NCBI GenBank assembly: GCA_039831705.1
Contig: JBDOMT010000042.1
Coordinates: 1-11,652, forward strand
Origin: JAJRWS01 sp039831705
GTDB taxonomy: Bacteria > Planctomycetota > Planctomycetia > Pirellulales > Lacipirellulaceae
DNA: 11,652 bases
Reading direction: 5' to 3'
How positions within the stretch are numbered: the stretch's first letter is position 1; each line of letters opens with the position of its first letter. The position numbers and the translations under genes were made by a program. A model generated the notes under the pieces. The model saw nothing but the letters and a program-made list of their open reading frames with translations. It did no database searches and was not told where the DNA came from. Below, piece after piece: positions 1-8,011 of the stretch.

Positions 1-495
1 CGCTGGGATACTCAAGGGCACTCAACGCCGATCGACGGAGCGATGACTGTGCACGAACCATGACAAAAACAAACAGCTGAAAAGACCGTTGACAAACGGC
101 CCCTACAGAGATGAAACCTTTTCGTCCCGCACATTGAATTGCATTCGGCTGATCGGTCGACCATTGGACACAATCACAGGCTTTGCGGAGCACGATTTTT
201 TTCAATTCCATCGGATCATCATTCTCGCTGAACACAAGATAAGAGATAAGTCTGTGTGGAAGGCGGAGAAAGTCATCTCGCTGTGGATAGCCATTGTACC
301 TACATCTTCCATACGATACCAGAACGTATTTTTAAGGACTGGAGCCGCGGCAACACTACCGTCGCGCAGGATATCTGCCTAGTGTGAACCTGGCAGAGGT
401 GGCCACAGCCTCAGAATACATAACCCAACAGCTCAGCACAGACAATCGGGTGAGGAAGGCGGTGACGTCCGACAACCTTTGCCTGGTGGTGTTTT
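1..495. other. Region without a supportable gene
   Basis: I see no recognisable gene, RNA or repeat here. Two frames stay open for some length. On the minus strand, a frame is open from 331 to the left edge (about 110 codons) with no strong start. On the plus strand, a frame runs from a TTG at 89 to a TAG at 380-382. They use the same codon boundaries, so they cannot both be easily real, and neither translation resembles a family I know. The stretch lies downstream of the leftward PEP-CTERM gene and may simply be spacer, or the edge of a gene that continues to the left. Confidence 0.4.
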
Positions 496-1374
496 TCAGA
501 GACGACGACGGCGGATTCCGACTGCCACTAAGCCGATTGGCAACCCTACCAATGTTGAAGGTTCTGGAACAATGAGTGGAAAGGATGGATAGCGATAGAC
601 GGGGCCATTGTCTTGGGAGATCACCAAATTGGAGTCTTGGAAAGTAATGCCTTCTTGGTGGGTGCCTGGGGGCAATCTCCATTCTTCGAGGAAAGTGCCG
701 TCGGATCGCATCGCCCGGATGATGTTATTGGAATCCCAAGTTGCATAAAGCACCTTATTGGTATTGTCATAATGCATGCCAGAGAGATCCGTGCGTCCGA
801 GCGCCGCTTGAAACTGAAATTGAAAGGAAGCCGCAATACTTGTTGAACTGGAAGCAATGGGTAAACGAAATGCGTAGACAAGACCATTACTTTGATTACC
901 AGCGTAAAACAATCCGCCTTCGGGATCCTTTTCATCCGCGACAAATGTTAAAGCTTCCAAGCCTGAGTTAGCGGACGAACCCATCCAGTTTCTCAGTTGG
1001 AAGACTCGACTAGGTTGGTTATTGGAGATGTCAAATTCAAAGATCGCGTTACTGCCCTCTTTGCCAACATAGATAAAGTTTGAGTTCGGATCTGCGATCG
1101 TGATGCCTTCTAAATCTCCATGCAAGTTGAAGTGGACGACGTTATTGCCATTGGCGTCCATGGAAGAAATTCTGCCACCATCATCAACGGTGAAAAAACG
1201 TTGGAGACGGCTATGCCAGACAATGCCGCTGGTCTCGTAACTTGGCCCGAGCCCACTGCCAATGCTCACACCAGGCAAAGATTGGGTTGGGAAAGCTAAG
1301 GTCGCAGCCTCCGTGGTAGAGAACGTTGACACAAAGCAAAGAAGCAGGCCGGTGGAGATCTTCACAGATAGCAT
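496..1374 (-). CDS. PEP-CTERM beta-propeller-like protein (SdiA-regulated/esterase-like type)
   Basis: Predicted secreted, surface-sorted protein of 292 residues. Residues 1-23 form a Sec signal peptide ending in STTEA. The body carries repeated short blades with the signature DLEGIT (about 87), GLEALTF (138), DLSGMHYD (196) and QEGITF (240). These resemble the SdiA-regulated / esterase-like phytase propeller families, which also carry recurring EG(I/L) motifs. The C-terminus is a standard PEP-CTERM signal: VPEPS near 269, a hydrophobic stretch, then RRRR-L, for processing by an exosortase that is not in this window. I chose the ATG at 1374; a TTG two codons upstream is also in frame. No Shine-Dalgarno is visible. 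The gene is divergent from the DUF1549 operon. An enzymatic activity is not shown: I assign the fold by motif, and the substrate is unknown. Confidence 0.85.
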   Translation of the reverse strand: MLSVKISTGLLLCFVSTFSTTEAATLAFPTQSLPGVSIGSGLGPSYETSGIVWHSRLQRFFTVDDGGRISSMDANGNNVVHFNLHGDLEGITIADPNSNFIYVGKEGSNAIFEFDISNNQPSRVFQLRNWMGSSANSGLEALTFVADEKDPEGGLFYAGNQSNGLVYAFRLPIASSSTSIAASFQFQFQAALGRTDLSGMHYDNTNKVLYATWDSNNIIRAMRSDGTFLEEWRLPPGTHQEGITFQDSNLVISQDNGPVYRYPSFPLIVPEPSTLVGLPIGLVAVGIRRRRL

Positions 1375-1470
1375 TGTCAATGGTTTCGCAAATGAATAAG
1401 ACTTCGTATAGCGTAGACGACATTTTTCATCTGGATTTGCCTGAACCGTTCCAAACCTGAAATGCCGCCT

Positions 1471-1480
1471 ATTGTAACAT
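1471..1480 (-). promoter_or_regulatory. Candidate extended -10 promoter for the leftward PEP-CTERM gene
   Basis: Read on the minus strand this is ATGTTACAAT, an extended -10 (TG-N-TACAAT, one mismatch to TATAAT) about 97 bases upstream of the ATG at 1374. The expected -35 position is occupied by a G run, so recognition would depend on the extended -10. The same ten bases occur, in gene-sense orientation, upstream of two other genes in the window (1719-1728 and 9025-9034). It is a promoter by sequence only. Confidence 0.45.
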
Positions 1481-1488
1481 CATGCGCT

Positions 1489-1497
1489 CCCCCCCCC
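1489..1497. repeat. Homopolymer run of nine C (G on the minus strand)
   Basis: Nine consecutive C residues lie 13 to 21 bases upstream of the candidate -10 hexamer of the leftward gene, so they occupy the spacer/-35 area of that promoter. Runs of this length are prone to slippage and also to assembly error. Confidence 0.9.
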
Positions 1498-1697
1498 TGG
1501 CTAGCGAGTGAGAAATACCTTGTATTTTCTTGCCTGCAGCTGCATATCACTGGTTTCTACCAAGCTGAGTTATCAATACTAGCGGTCGATTAGGATAAAT
1601 GGTCAGCAAATACAGTCGTTTAAGATTTTGTAGGCATAATCGCTAATTTTAGATGGGTAGCTCAAGACGAATTGAAGGGGGATTAATTCCAATGCTC

Positions 1698-1728
1698 TGG
1701 ACACCAGACCGAGGTAGCATGTTACAAT
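1698..1728 (+). promoter_or_regulatory. Candidate promoter of the DUF1549/1553-DUF1501 operon
   Basis: The extended -10 TGTTACAAT ends at 1728, and a TGGACA at 1698-1703 matches the -35 consensus TTGACA at five of six positions. The 19-base spacer is longer than the usual 17, which the extended -10 may tolerate. Transcription from here would give a leader of about 120 bases before the ATG at 1857. The 13 bases AGCATGTTACAAT (1716-1728) recur exactly, in gene sense, upstream of the DUF1559 gene at 9037-9025. Confidence 0.5.
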
Positions 1729-1856
1729 AAGCAACATCTCGACCCTGGATAAATTTAGATGCCTTCAAATGAAGAAGCCCCGATTGGTAGGGACATACCT
1801 CTAGTTTCCATCGAGCAGACTGATTTCAAAATCCAAAAGATTAAAAGGGACACAGC

Positions 1857-3933
1857 ATGTATCGCCATAGGGCCAGTTGCATTCTGTACTTCGCGTGCGT
1901 GTTGTACACGACTATTGCCTTAGCCGACGACAAGGCCGAGCTATGGCCCGTTGGACCTCTCGTTCGCCCAGCGACACCAGAAGGCCACCCTGTCGATGCA
2001 TTCATCAGCCAAACGCATTCCACCAAAGGGCTCAAGCCGGTCGATTCTGCTTCCCAAGAAGCTGTCTTGCGCCGGGTCTATTTTGATCTCATTGGTTTGC
2101 CGCCATCGATCGAGCAGTTGGATACCTTCCTCAATGACCGTTCGCTGGATGCGTATGAAAAAGTAGTCGACCAGCTACTGGCAGATCCTCAGCATGGTGT
2201 TCGCTATGCGCGGCATTGGCTCGACTTGCTGCGCTACTGCGACGTCGATGGAGGCATGCCTGCTGAAGCAGGAATCTATCGCTGGCGAGATTGGGTGATC
2301 TCTGCTCTGAACCGTGACTTGCCTTACGACGAATTTGTCCGATTACAGATCGCTGGCGATTTATCGGAGGACCCAAACGATCGATTTGCGACCGGTTTCC
2401 TTGCTCGTGCGGCCCGTTCCAAATCGGACAGCGGCCATCAACTCGCCTTCGGCGCGGTGGATACCATCTCTTCCGTGTTCCTGGGCATGACAGTCGCATG
2501 CGCCAAGTGTCACGACCATTTTTACGACTCCATTACACAACAAGATTACTATCAGATGAAGGCCTTGTTTGATGGGCTCACTCTTCACAAAGAAACATTT
2601 GCGACTGACGAGGAACAGACAGCACACAAAAAAGTTCTCGAACAGAGGGAGGCTCAGAAACAGGCTATCCAGGAGCGCCTCGATAAGATTACCGACCCCT
2701 ACTATCCAGCTCTCTTCGAAGAACGCCTAAAACTCTTGCCACCCCAAGTGGAAGCAATCTATCGAAAACCAGAGGAGCAGCGGACCGAAGCAGAGAAAAA
2801 ACTTGCCGACGACTATGCACCGGTTGTATTGATCGATGCCCGCAAGTTTCGCGACGCAATGCCTCCCGCAGAAACTCAACTTTATGAAAACATCCGACAG
2901 ACACTCGTGAAACTCGAGCGCGATTCACCTGCCTTGCCGGTTTATTGGTCGGTCCATGAGCAAAAACCCGGGCAGAGGCGTAAGAGTCACATTCTCGCTT
3001 CCGCCGAACCTGGGCAACCGTTAGAGGAGGTAACTCCCGGCTTCCCATTTTCCAATTTAGAGATCGATCCTACCGAAGCTACTCCTCGGCAAATATTCCT
3101 CGATTGGCTTACNNNNNNNNNNAAGAGTCGCCGTCAATCGCATTTGGCAATGGCACTTTGGCAAAGCGTTGATGACAACTCCCAGTGATTTCGGCGTTAA
3201 CGGGGCCATGACTAGTCATCCAGAATTGCTCGATTGGCTCGCATCGGAACTGATTGAACAAGGCTATAGCATGAAGGCGATTCACCGCTTGATAGTCACC
3301 TCGGCAACTTACCGTCGAGCCTCGTCCGGCAATCCTCAACTCGTCGCTGCCAACAGTGTGATCGATCCTGAAAATACCCTGTTGTGGAAATTTCGTCTAA
3401 ATCGTCTGGAAGCCGAAATCATTCACGACGCGGTGCTCTTCGCCGCTGGAAATCTGGACCTTACGATCGGAGGAAAGTCGTTTCGCGCTGCCCAAATAAT
3501 GGTTCGCCGCAACAATTCAGCACCCACAATTGGCAACTACGACAACCGAACCAACCGTCGTGGCATTTACATGGGACGCGGCTTCAGCGGTTCACTTGAA
3601 ATGATGCCTGAGCTACTGCAAGTGTTCAATGCCGAGGATGGGCAAACCACCTGCGCCGTGCGACAGTGCACTATCACTGCCCCGCAGGCACTCTATATGC
3701 TCAACAACGATCTAACCGAGAAAGCGGCAGCACGTATGGGCGAGCGTCTCCATAAACTTTCGGCCGGCGACCTCCAGCAAGCGGTAAATCTTGGCTACCG
3801 GATTGCTTTGAGCCGTTTTCCTTCGTCAAAGGAGCGCGAACATGCCTTGTCGTTCCTGGCTGCTAAGCCAGCGCGACTTGGCGAATTCTGCTGGCTGCTC
3901 ATAAACCTCACAGAATTTATATTCGTCAAATAA
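1857..3933 (+). CDS. DUF1549 + DUF1553 planctomycete protein, interrupted by an assembly gap
   Basis: One gene that appears split only because of ten N at 3113-3122. Residues 1-23 are a Sec signal (ALA-DD). The DUF1549 (PSCyt2) domain covers about 45-230, with FDLIGLPPS (76-84), RYARHWLDLLRY (116-127) and a haem-c-like CAKCHDH (C215, C218, H219). A charged, probably coiled-coil linker follows (about 250-330), then DWLT at the gap. After the gap, RVAVNRIWQWHFG opens DUF1553 (PSD1), which continues through ATYRRAS and PQALYMLNND and ends in the typical TEFIFVK. With a gap of about 24 bases the protein would be about 696 residues. The ATG has AAGGGA (1845-1850) six bases upstream. The PSCyt1 cytochrome domain that often precedes DUF1549 is absent. 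The next gene starts 7 bases after the stop, so the two are an operon. The biochemical role of the family is unknown. Confidence 0.92.
3113..3122. other. Assembly gap (10 N) inside the DUF1549/1553 gene
   Basis: Ten N separate DWLT (DUF1549 end) from RVAVNR (DUF1553 start). The left frame and the right frame are joined only if the true gap is a multiple of three. Ten is not, so the N run is a placeholder. Related proteins as I remember them have about eight residues between these two motifs, which puts the missing sequence near 24 bases. Confidence 0.9.
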
Positions 3934-3940
3934 CACCGGT

Positions 3941-5338
3941 ATGCTTATGACTACAGCACCAATTCTACATGAGAATCTTGCTACGCGGCGCAGCTTTTTT
4001 CGACACTTCGGCCTTGGCATCGGCAGTTCCGCGTTTGCCTATCTTTGCAATCAAGATAATTTACGAGCCAGTGGGCAGCTCACGACTCACATGCCGGCGC
4101 GAGCCAAATCGGTAATATTTTTCTTTATGTGTGGCGGGGTCAGCCATATGGACACCTTCGACCCCAAGGACAACCGCTGGGCTGGAAAAATGGTGGATAC
4201 CACCAACTCCAACAACGGTCGACCCCAATCACGACCAGTTCTTTATTGTCCTCGTACCTTTACTCGCTACGGAAATTCGGGGACTCCTGTGTGCGAATGG
4301 TTTCCTCACATCGGTAGCGTGGTGGACGAACTTGCGGTCATCCGTTCTATGCGTACGCATCACATTGGTCATTTTCAGGCAGCAATCCAAATGGCCACAG
4401 GCCACAAGCGTCAAGTATTCGACTACCCTAGCCTTGGCTCCTGGATCTCTCACTCACTGGGTTCGGTCAACGAAAACCTACCGACATTCGTCAATATGGG
4501 TCGCCCCTCATCACCACTTCAAGCCTCGGGAGGTTTTTTCGGCGCCAAGGAAGCAGCAACCCCTTTTCAGGCCAACGGCATGCCATTACGTAATTTGCAA
4601 CTACCGTCAGGTGTCAGCGACCTTCAGCGACGACGACAGATGGATTCTCTTGCAAAGCTCAATGAGCAATTTCACCAGGAATTTGCTTTCGAATCAGAAA
4701 TTACTGCACGGGCTAAAAGTTATGAACTCGCAGCTCGTCTGCAAATGTCGGCTCCGGAGGCGGTTAACTTCAACGATGAATCACAGCACGTGCTCAATAT
4801 GTACGGCATCGACGAAGAAGTCACGAACCCGTTTGGACGCCAGACGCTCCTCGCCCGTCGGTTGGTGGAGCGAGGAGTCCGGTTCATACAAATCTGTCAC
4901 GGCGGCAGAGGCAATGGCGACTGGGATTCACACGATAGTGTCGCTGATCACGCACCGCTTGCCCTACAAACCGACAAGCCAATCGCCGGCCTGATCAAGG
5001 ATCTAAAACAACGAGGGTTGCTCGATACCACGCTCGTGGTTTGGGCCAGCGAGTTTGGCCGTACTCCATGGTCGCAAAACACTATCGGTCGCGATCACAA
5101 TCCGTATGGGTTTTCTGTTTGGCTCGCCGGTGGCGGCATCAAGGGTGGCATCGTTCATGGTGCGACCGACGACATTGGCCATAAAGCAATCGACTCGCCC
5201 CATTATGTGGGCGACTTGCAGGCAACCATCCTCAAACAAATGGGTCTAGATTACGAGCAAATGGAAGTCGAGATCAACGGTGCCCCGCACCAGGTCATCG
5301 AGGAATGCGACGGACCGATCGAAGCGATTCTTGGATAG
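3941..5338 (+). CDS. DUF1501 protein with Tat-like signal
   Basis: A 465-residue protein of the DUF1501 family, which belongs to the alkaline-phosphatase/sulfatase-like fold. The N-terminus has TRRSFF (15-20) followed by a hydrophobic stretch, a twin-arginine-type export signal. Family motifs seen in order are CGGVSHMDTFDPK (64-76), IQICHGG (316-322), DWDSHD (327-332), WASEFGRTP (368-376), GRDHNPYG (383-390) and GGGIKGGIVHG (397-407). The Asp and His residues in these blocks are the likely metal-site positions by analogy with the superfamily; no activity is demonstrated. The length is normal. Translation could begin at the ATG at 3941 or at the one at 3947; no Shine-Dalgarno is present and the gene follows the DUF1553 stop by 7 bases, so translational coupling is likely. 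DUF1549/1553 and DUF1501 genes are habitual neighbours in Planctomycetes and probably act together in the periplasm or cell envelope (inference). Confidence 0.92.
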   Translation: MLMTTAPILHENLATRRSFFRHFGLGIGSSAFAYLCNQDNLRASGQLTTHMPARAKSVIFFFMCGGVSHMDTFDPKDNRWAGKMVDTTNSNNGRPQSRPVLYCPRTFTRYGNSGTPVCEWFPHIGSVVDELAVIRSMRTHHIGHFQAAIQMATGHKRQVFDYPSLGSWISHSLGSVNENLPTFVNMGRPSSPLQASGGFFGAKEAATPFQANGMPLRNLQLPSGVSDLQRRRQMDSLAKLNEQFHQEFAFESEITARAKSYELAARLQMSAPEAVNFNDESQHVLNMYGIDEEVTNPFGRQTLLARRLVERGVRFIQICHGGRGNGDWDSHDSVADHAPLALQTDKPIAGLIKDLKQRGLLDTTLVVWASEFGRTPWSQNTIGRDHNPYGFSVWLAGGGIKGGIVHGATDDIGHKAIDSPHYVGDLQATILKQMGLDYEQMEVEINGAPHQVIEECDGPIEAILG

Positions 5339-5649
5339 GAAACCATGTCGGCAGCTGTCACCACGCCTTATCAGCATGGAAATCCAAAGCATCAAGACTA
5401 ATGGTGCAAATTACGTCTGTCGCATGCAGTGGCAGCAGGTATGCCGTGGTTCTGTGGAGTGGAAATGGTTGGTGAAGTTGAGAATCCGCTTTGGTCATCA
5501 ATTCCTTAGAAATTCAAGATAATTCTTGTATTCCGACCACACCATGGATCAAATCGTAACGTGCATGGGGGGTAGGTATCCCTTTGTGGCGATTCAAATT
5601 CCTATCAGCTAATACATTCAAGAAGAACAAAAGAAGAGCAGGCATTGAG
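5339..5649. other. Intergenic region between DUF1501 and the sugar-dehydrogenase-like gene
   Basis: A 311-base spacer. It contains a short inverted repeat CAAGA-TAAT-TCTTG (about 5514-5527) and a six-G run near 5567-5572, but no convincing terminator for the operon and no good -35/-10 pair for the next gene. Short open frames crossing it have no family resemblance. Confidence 0.55.
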
Positions 5650-7350
5650 ATGCATAATCGAAAACTGACTGTTAAGTTTCATACCATCATAGTGATCGGG
5701 ATGTTGAGCATCTGGGCGGGATTTGTCCCTACTCTCGAGGCGTCGGTTGGAAATAGCTTAACGATCGAACGGGTGGCCAACGTTGGAGTAGGTGGTGCCG
5801 TCTTCGCCACTCACAGTCCCGATCCGTTGGACGCCGACAAACTGTTTACAGTCCACCAGGGAGGGCAAATCCGAATTGTCGACCTGCAAACAAACAGGGT
5901 GCGCGGTTTGCCGTTTCTGTCGGTTCCCGGAGGGGGCGGCGAGAGCGGACTCGTCGGGCTCACCTTTCATCCGAACTACGCCACCAACGGCCGTTTTTTC
6001 ATCAACCGACACGACGGCAGCCAACTCCGGATCGAAGAGTACGAACGAAGCGGCAGTAGCTATTTGGCCAATCCGACCATGGTGCGGAGTATCTGGACTC
6101 ACACCCAACATTCCGGGGCCCACAATGCCGGGTGGATCGGCTTCAATCCGAAGGAAACAATCGATGGCAAATATTATCTCTGGCGCACTTTGGGAGATGG
6201 TGGCGGTCCAGGTGGCGGAGCCACCCCGGGAGTCGGGGAAGATAACAACGATGCCCAGCACGATCCACACAACCGCTCTCAGACCTTGGGCGAACCCCAT
6301 GGAAGTGTGGTCCGAATCGATATAGGCGATGCCGAGCCCATCGATGCCTTTGTCGATGCAAATAACAATTATTCCATACCCGCTGACAATCCTTTTGCTT
6401 CCATAATATCGAATGGACAACCTCACGTTCAGGGACGTGAAGTTTATGCCCGCGGTCTCAGACACCCCTGGCGGGCCAGCTTCGATCGGGCAACGGGCGA
6501 TTTGTATCTGGGCGAGGTATCACAGGACGTTACCGAAGAAATCAATCTGATTCCTTACGGGGACAATAGCGGGCTCAACTTTGGCTGGCGCTTACGCGAT
6601 GGACTGGTCGCGACGCGAACCGAATGGGTGCCCCCACAAGGTGGCACCGTAGGGGGGCCCGAACCGCTTAACAATGCGGCGCCTATCTATCAGTACTTGC
6701 ATACCTCGATCCCAACTTACGTGCCCGATCCCGGAGTTCCGCAAGATCTGCGTGGGAACTCTGTTACCGGCGGGTTCGTCTACCGTGGACCTGTCTCAGC
6801 CTTAAACGGCCACTACTTTTTCGGTGATTTCGGTCCGGGAAAACTCTGGTCATTAACCTACGACGGGAGTAATCCGAGCAATTTTGATGGAGACAGTACT
6901 CTCGACTTTATTAATTGGAACAACTCCACCGACAACACGATCACATTTACCAATGGCGCTTCTTCGCTTTCCGGCCTGGCCGGATTCGGCGAGGATCAGG
7001 CTGGCAATGTCTACCTTGTGCGACACAGTGGTGAGATTCTTCGCATTGCCGCTGCGACCGTAGTGCCCAGCTTCCCCCAAGGCGACTTTGACCTTGATTA
7101 CGACGCTGACGGAAACGACTTCCTCAAGTGGCAACGGGGTGAATCGCCCAATCCGCTTAGCACGTCGAACCTGGCCGCATGGAAAGCGAATTTCGGTATT
7201 GTAGCCAGTCCGAATACAACTGTTTCGACCACCATACCCGAACCGGCCACTGGGGTCATCCTGTTAATAGGCCTGACAGCCATGCTCATCAGACGTCGGT
7301 TGGTACTTTTTGAAAAACTCCTCCGGCCCAAGGAAACAGCTCTTCCCTAG
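5650..7350 (+). CDS. Secreted glucose/sorbosone dehydrogenase-like propeller with dockerin-like segment and PEP-CTERM anchor
   Basis: A 566-residue protein. Residues 1-31 form a signal peptide (ending TLEA). About 37-470 match the glucose/sorbosone dehydrogenase (GSDH) propeller: GLVGLTFHPNYATNGRFF (100-117), HNAGWIGFNP (158-167), EPHGSVVRID (215-224), YARGLRHPWRASFDRATGDL (266-285), NFGWR (310-314), TGGFVYRG (373-380) and GHYFFGDFGPGKLWSL (387-402). In characterised relatives this fold binds PQQ and calcium and oxidises sugars. A short Asp-rich dockerin-like segment follows (about 477-517: DFDLDYDADGNDFLKWQRG), then IPEP (529-532), a hydrophobic helix and RRRL. Fifteen extra residues follow the basic cluster, which is longer than usual for PEP-CTERM tails. 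I use the ATG at 5650; an upstream in-frame TTG at 5584 would precede the signal peptide. Cofactor and substrate are not shown. Confidence 0.88.
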   Translation: MHNRKLTVKFHTIIVIGMLSIWAGFVPTLEASVGNSLTIERVANVGVGGAVFATHSPDPLDADKLFTVHQGGQIRIVDLQTNRVRGLPFLSVPGGGGESGLVGLTFHPNYATNGRFFINRHDGSQLRIEEYERSGSSYLANPTMVRSIWTHTQHSGAHNAGWIGFNPKETIDGKYYLWRTLGDGGGPGGGATPGVGEDNNDAQHDPHNRSQTLGEPHGSVVRIDIGDAEPIDAFVDANNNYSIPADNPFASIISNGQPHVQGREVYARGLRHPWRASFDRATGDLYLGEVSQDVTEEINLIPYGDNSGLNFGWRLRDGLVATRTEWVPPQGGTVGGPEPLNNAAPIYQYLHTSIPTYVPDPGVPQDLRGNSVTGGFVYRGPVSALNGHYFFGDFGPGKLWSLTYDGSNPSNFDGDSTLDFINWNNSTDNTITFTNGASSLSGLAGFGEDQAGNVYLVRHSGEILRIAAATVVPSFPQGDFDLDYDADGNDFLKWQRGESPNPLSTSNLAAWKANFGIVASPNTTVSTTIPEPATGVILLIGLTAMLIRRRLVLFEKLLRPKETALP

Positions 7351-7429
7351 GGGTTTTCTGATCTTATCGTCGGCGAGTCACCTTCTCTGATACAAGCCAA
7401 TACCTTCGGCCGAGCATTACTCCCACGAT

Positions 7430-7451
7430 ACGGGCATTTGGGAATGCCCGT
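7430..7451. terminator. Perfect hairpin between convergent genes
   Basis: ACGGGCATT, loop TGGG, AATGCCCGT: a 9-bp perfect stem with a 4-base loop, placed 80 bases after the dehydrogenase-like gene and 71 bases after the end of the minus-strand lipoprotein gene. There is no clean T run directly after it on either strand; on the minus strand a run of T (A at 7465-7470) precedes it. It may act as a bidirectional terminator or RNA end-stabiliser. Confidence 0.5.
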
Positions 7452-7521
7452 CGCGCGTGTCTATAAAAAACTCAATTGAATAACCCTTTGGGCCGTTGTG
7501 TAGACCGCACTGGCTAAGCCA

Positions 7522-7959
7522 TCACCCCCCATTGAGTGGATCGATGAATGGTTTACCGCCATCCCAGGAAAGCTCGACGGTCAGGTCATCGGTGGGACCA
7601 TCGATCTGGACGGTTAATCCGGAAGTCTTTGCCTTTCGATACTTGTTGGGAGCATGCCAGCGCTGTTTGCCAGGGCCGATTATTTCCAAGGCGATGATCG
7701 CGACCACATGGGTGCCCAACAAGCATCCATCGCCTTCAACCTTGGTGGTCAGGGTGAACTTCCCCTCTTTGTGTATTTCGGCTTGAGCAGCCCGTCCGCT
7801 GGTAGGTAATACACGAATATAGCCATGTTCGAGCGGTTTACCATCGATCAGGACTTGGCCAGAAACGGGCACTATTTCTGGACCTTTGTTGCAACCAAGG
7901 AGAAGCAGACAAGAGGGCAAGAGTGCAATGACTAGGGCGGATCTGATGACGGTATTCAT
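7522..7959 (-). CDS. Small lipoprotein with a transthyretin/carboxypeptidase-regulatory-like fold
   Basis: A 145-residue predicted lipoprotein. The N-terminus is a lipoprotein signal with the lipobox LLGC (lipidated Cys23). The remainder has VSGQVLIDGKPLEHGYIRV (32-50) and a GKFTLTT strand (66-72), the pattern of the Ig-like/transthyretin-like small proteins that very often accompany DUF1559 genes in Planctomycetes. I start at the ATG at 7959, because an in-frame start further upstream (8061) would overlap the DUF1559 gene and put a hydrophilic extension before the lipobox. No Shine-Dalgarno is evident. The gene begins 52 bases after the DUF1559 stop and is probably cotranscribed. Its molecular role is unknown. 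Confidence 0.82.
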   Translation of the reverse strand: MNTVIRSALVIALLPSCLLLLGCNKGPEIVPVSGQVLIDGKPLEHGYIRVLPTSGRAAQAEIHKEGKFTLTTKVEGDGCLLGTHVVAIIALEIIGPGKQRWHAPNKYRKAKTSGLTVQIDGPTDDLTVELSWDGGKPFIDPLNGG

Positions 7960-8011
7960 GGAAAGGGCCGGGAATCTGAATTGATGGATAAGCGCAACTC
8001 GCTCAAAGAAT

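Larger units (their letters stand above)
1375..1856. other. Divergent intergenic region
   Basis: A 482-base spacer between two outward-reading genes. It holds the two oppositely oriented extended -10 candidates and the C9 run. Between the two promoters (about 1500-1700) I see AT-rich sequence with no clear palindrome. An ATG at 1759 opens a 54-codon frame that runs into the DUF1549 gene in another frame; it has no recognisable content. Confidence 0.7.

Noticed and set aside
384..575. Small plus-strand frame starting at GTG 384
   Set aside because: Its second half lies on the opposite strand of the PEP-CTERM gene, no ribosome site is visible, and the translation has no family resemblance.
1759..1923. 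54-codon frame before the DUF1549 gene, considered as a leader peptide
   Set aside because: It overlaps the DUF1549 start by over 60 bases in another frame, has no ribosome site, and shows no regulatory pattern such as repeated codons.
3169..3933. DUF1553 as a separate gene starting at TTG 3169
   Set aside because: In the same frame the conserved RVAVNRIWQWHFG lies upstream of this TTG, so the start is an artefact of the N gap.
4131..4994. Long (287 codon) plus-strand frame inside the DUF1501 gene
   Set aside because: It is an alternative frame of a gene with strong family motifs; its own translation is Ser/Arg-rich without recognisable domains.
5758..6465. Long minus-strand frame opposite the dehydrogenase-like gene
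   Set aside because: It is antisense to a well-supported propeller coding region and shows no domain, signal peptide or start context of its own.
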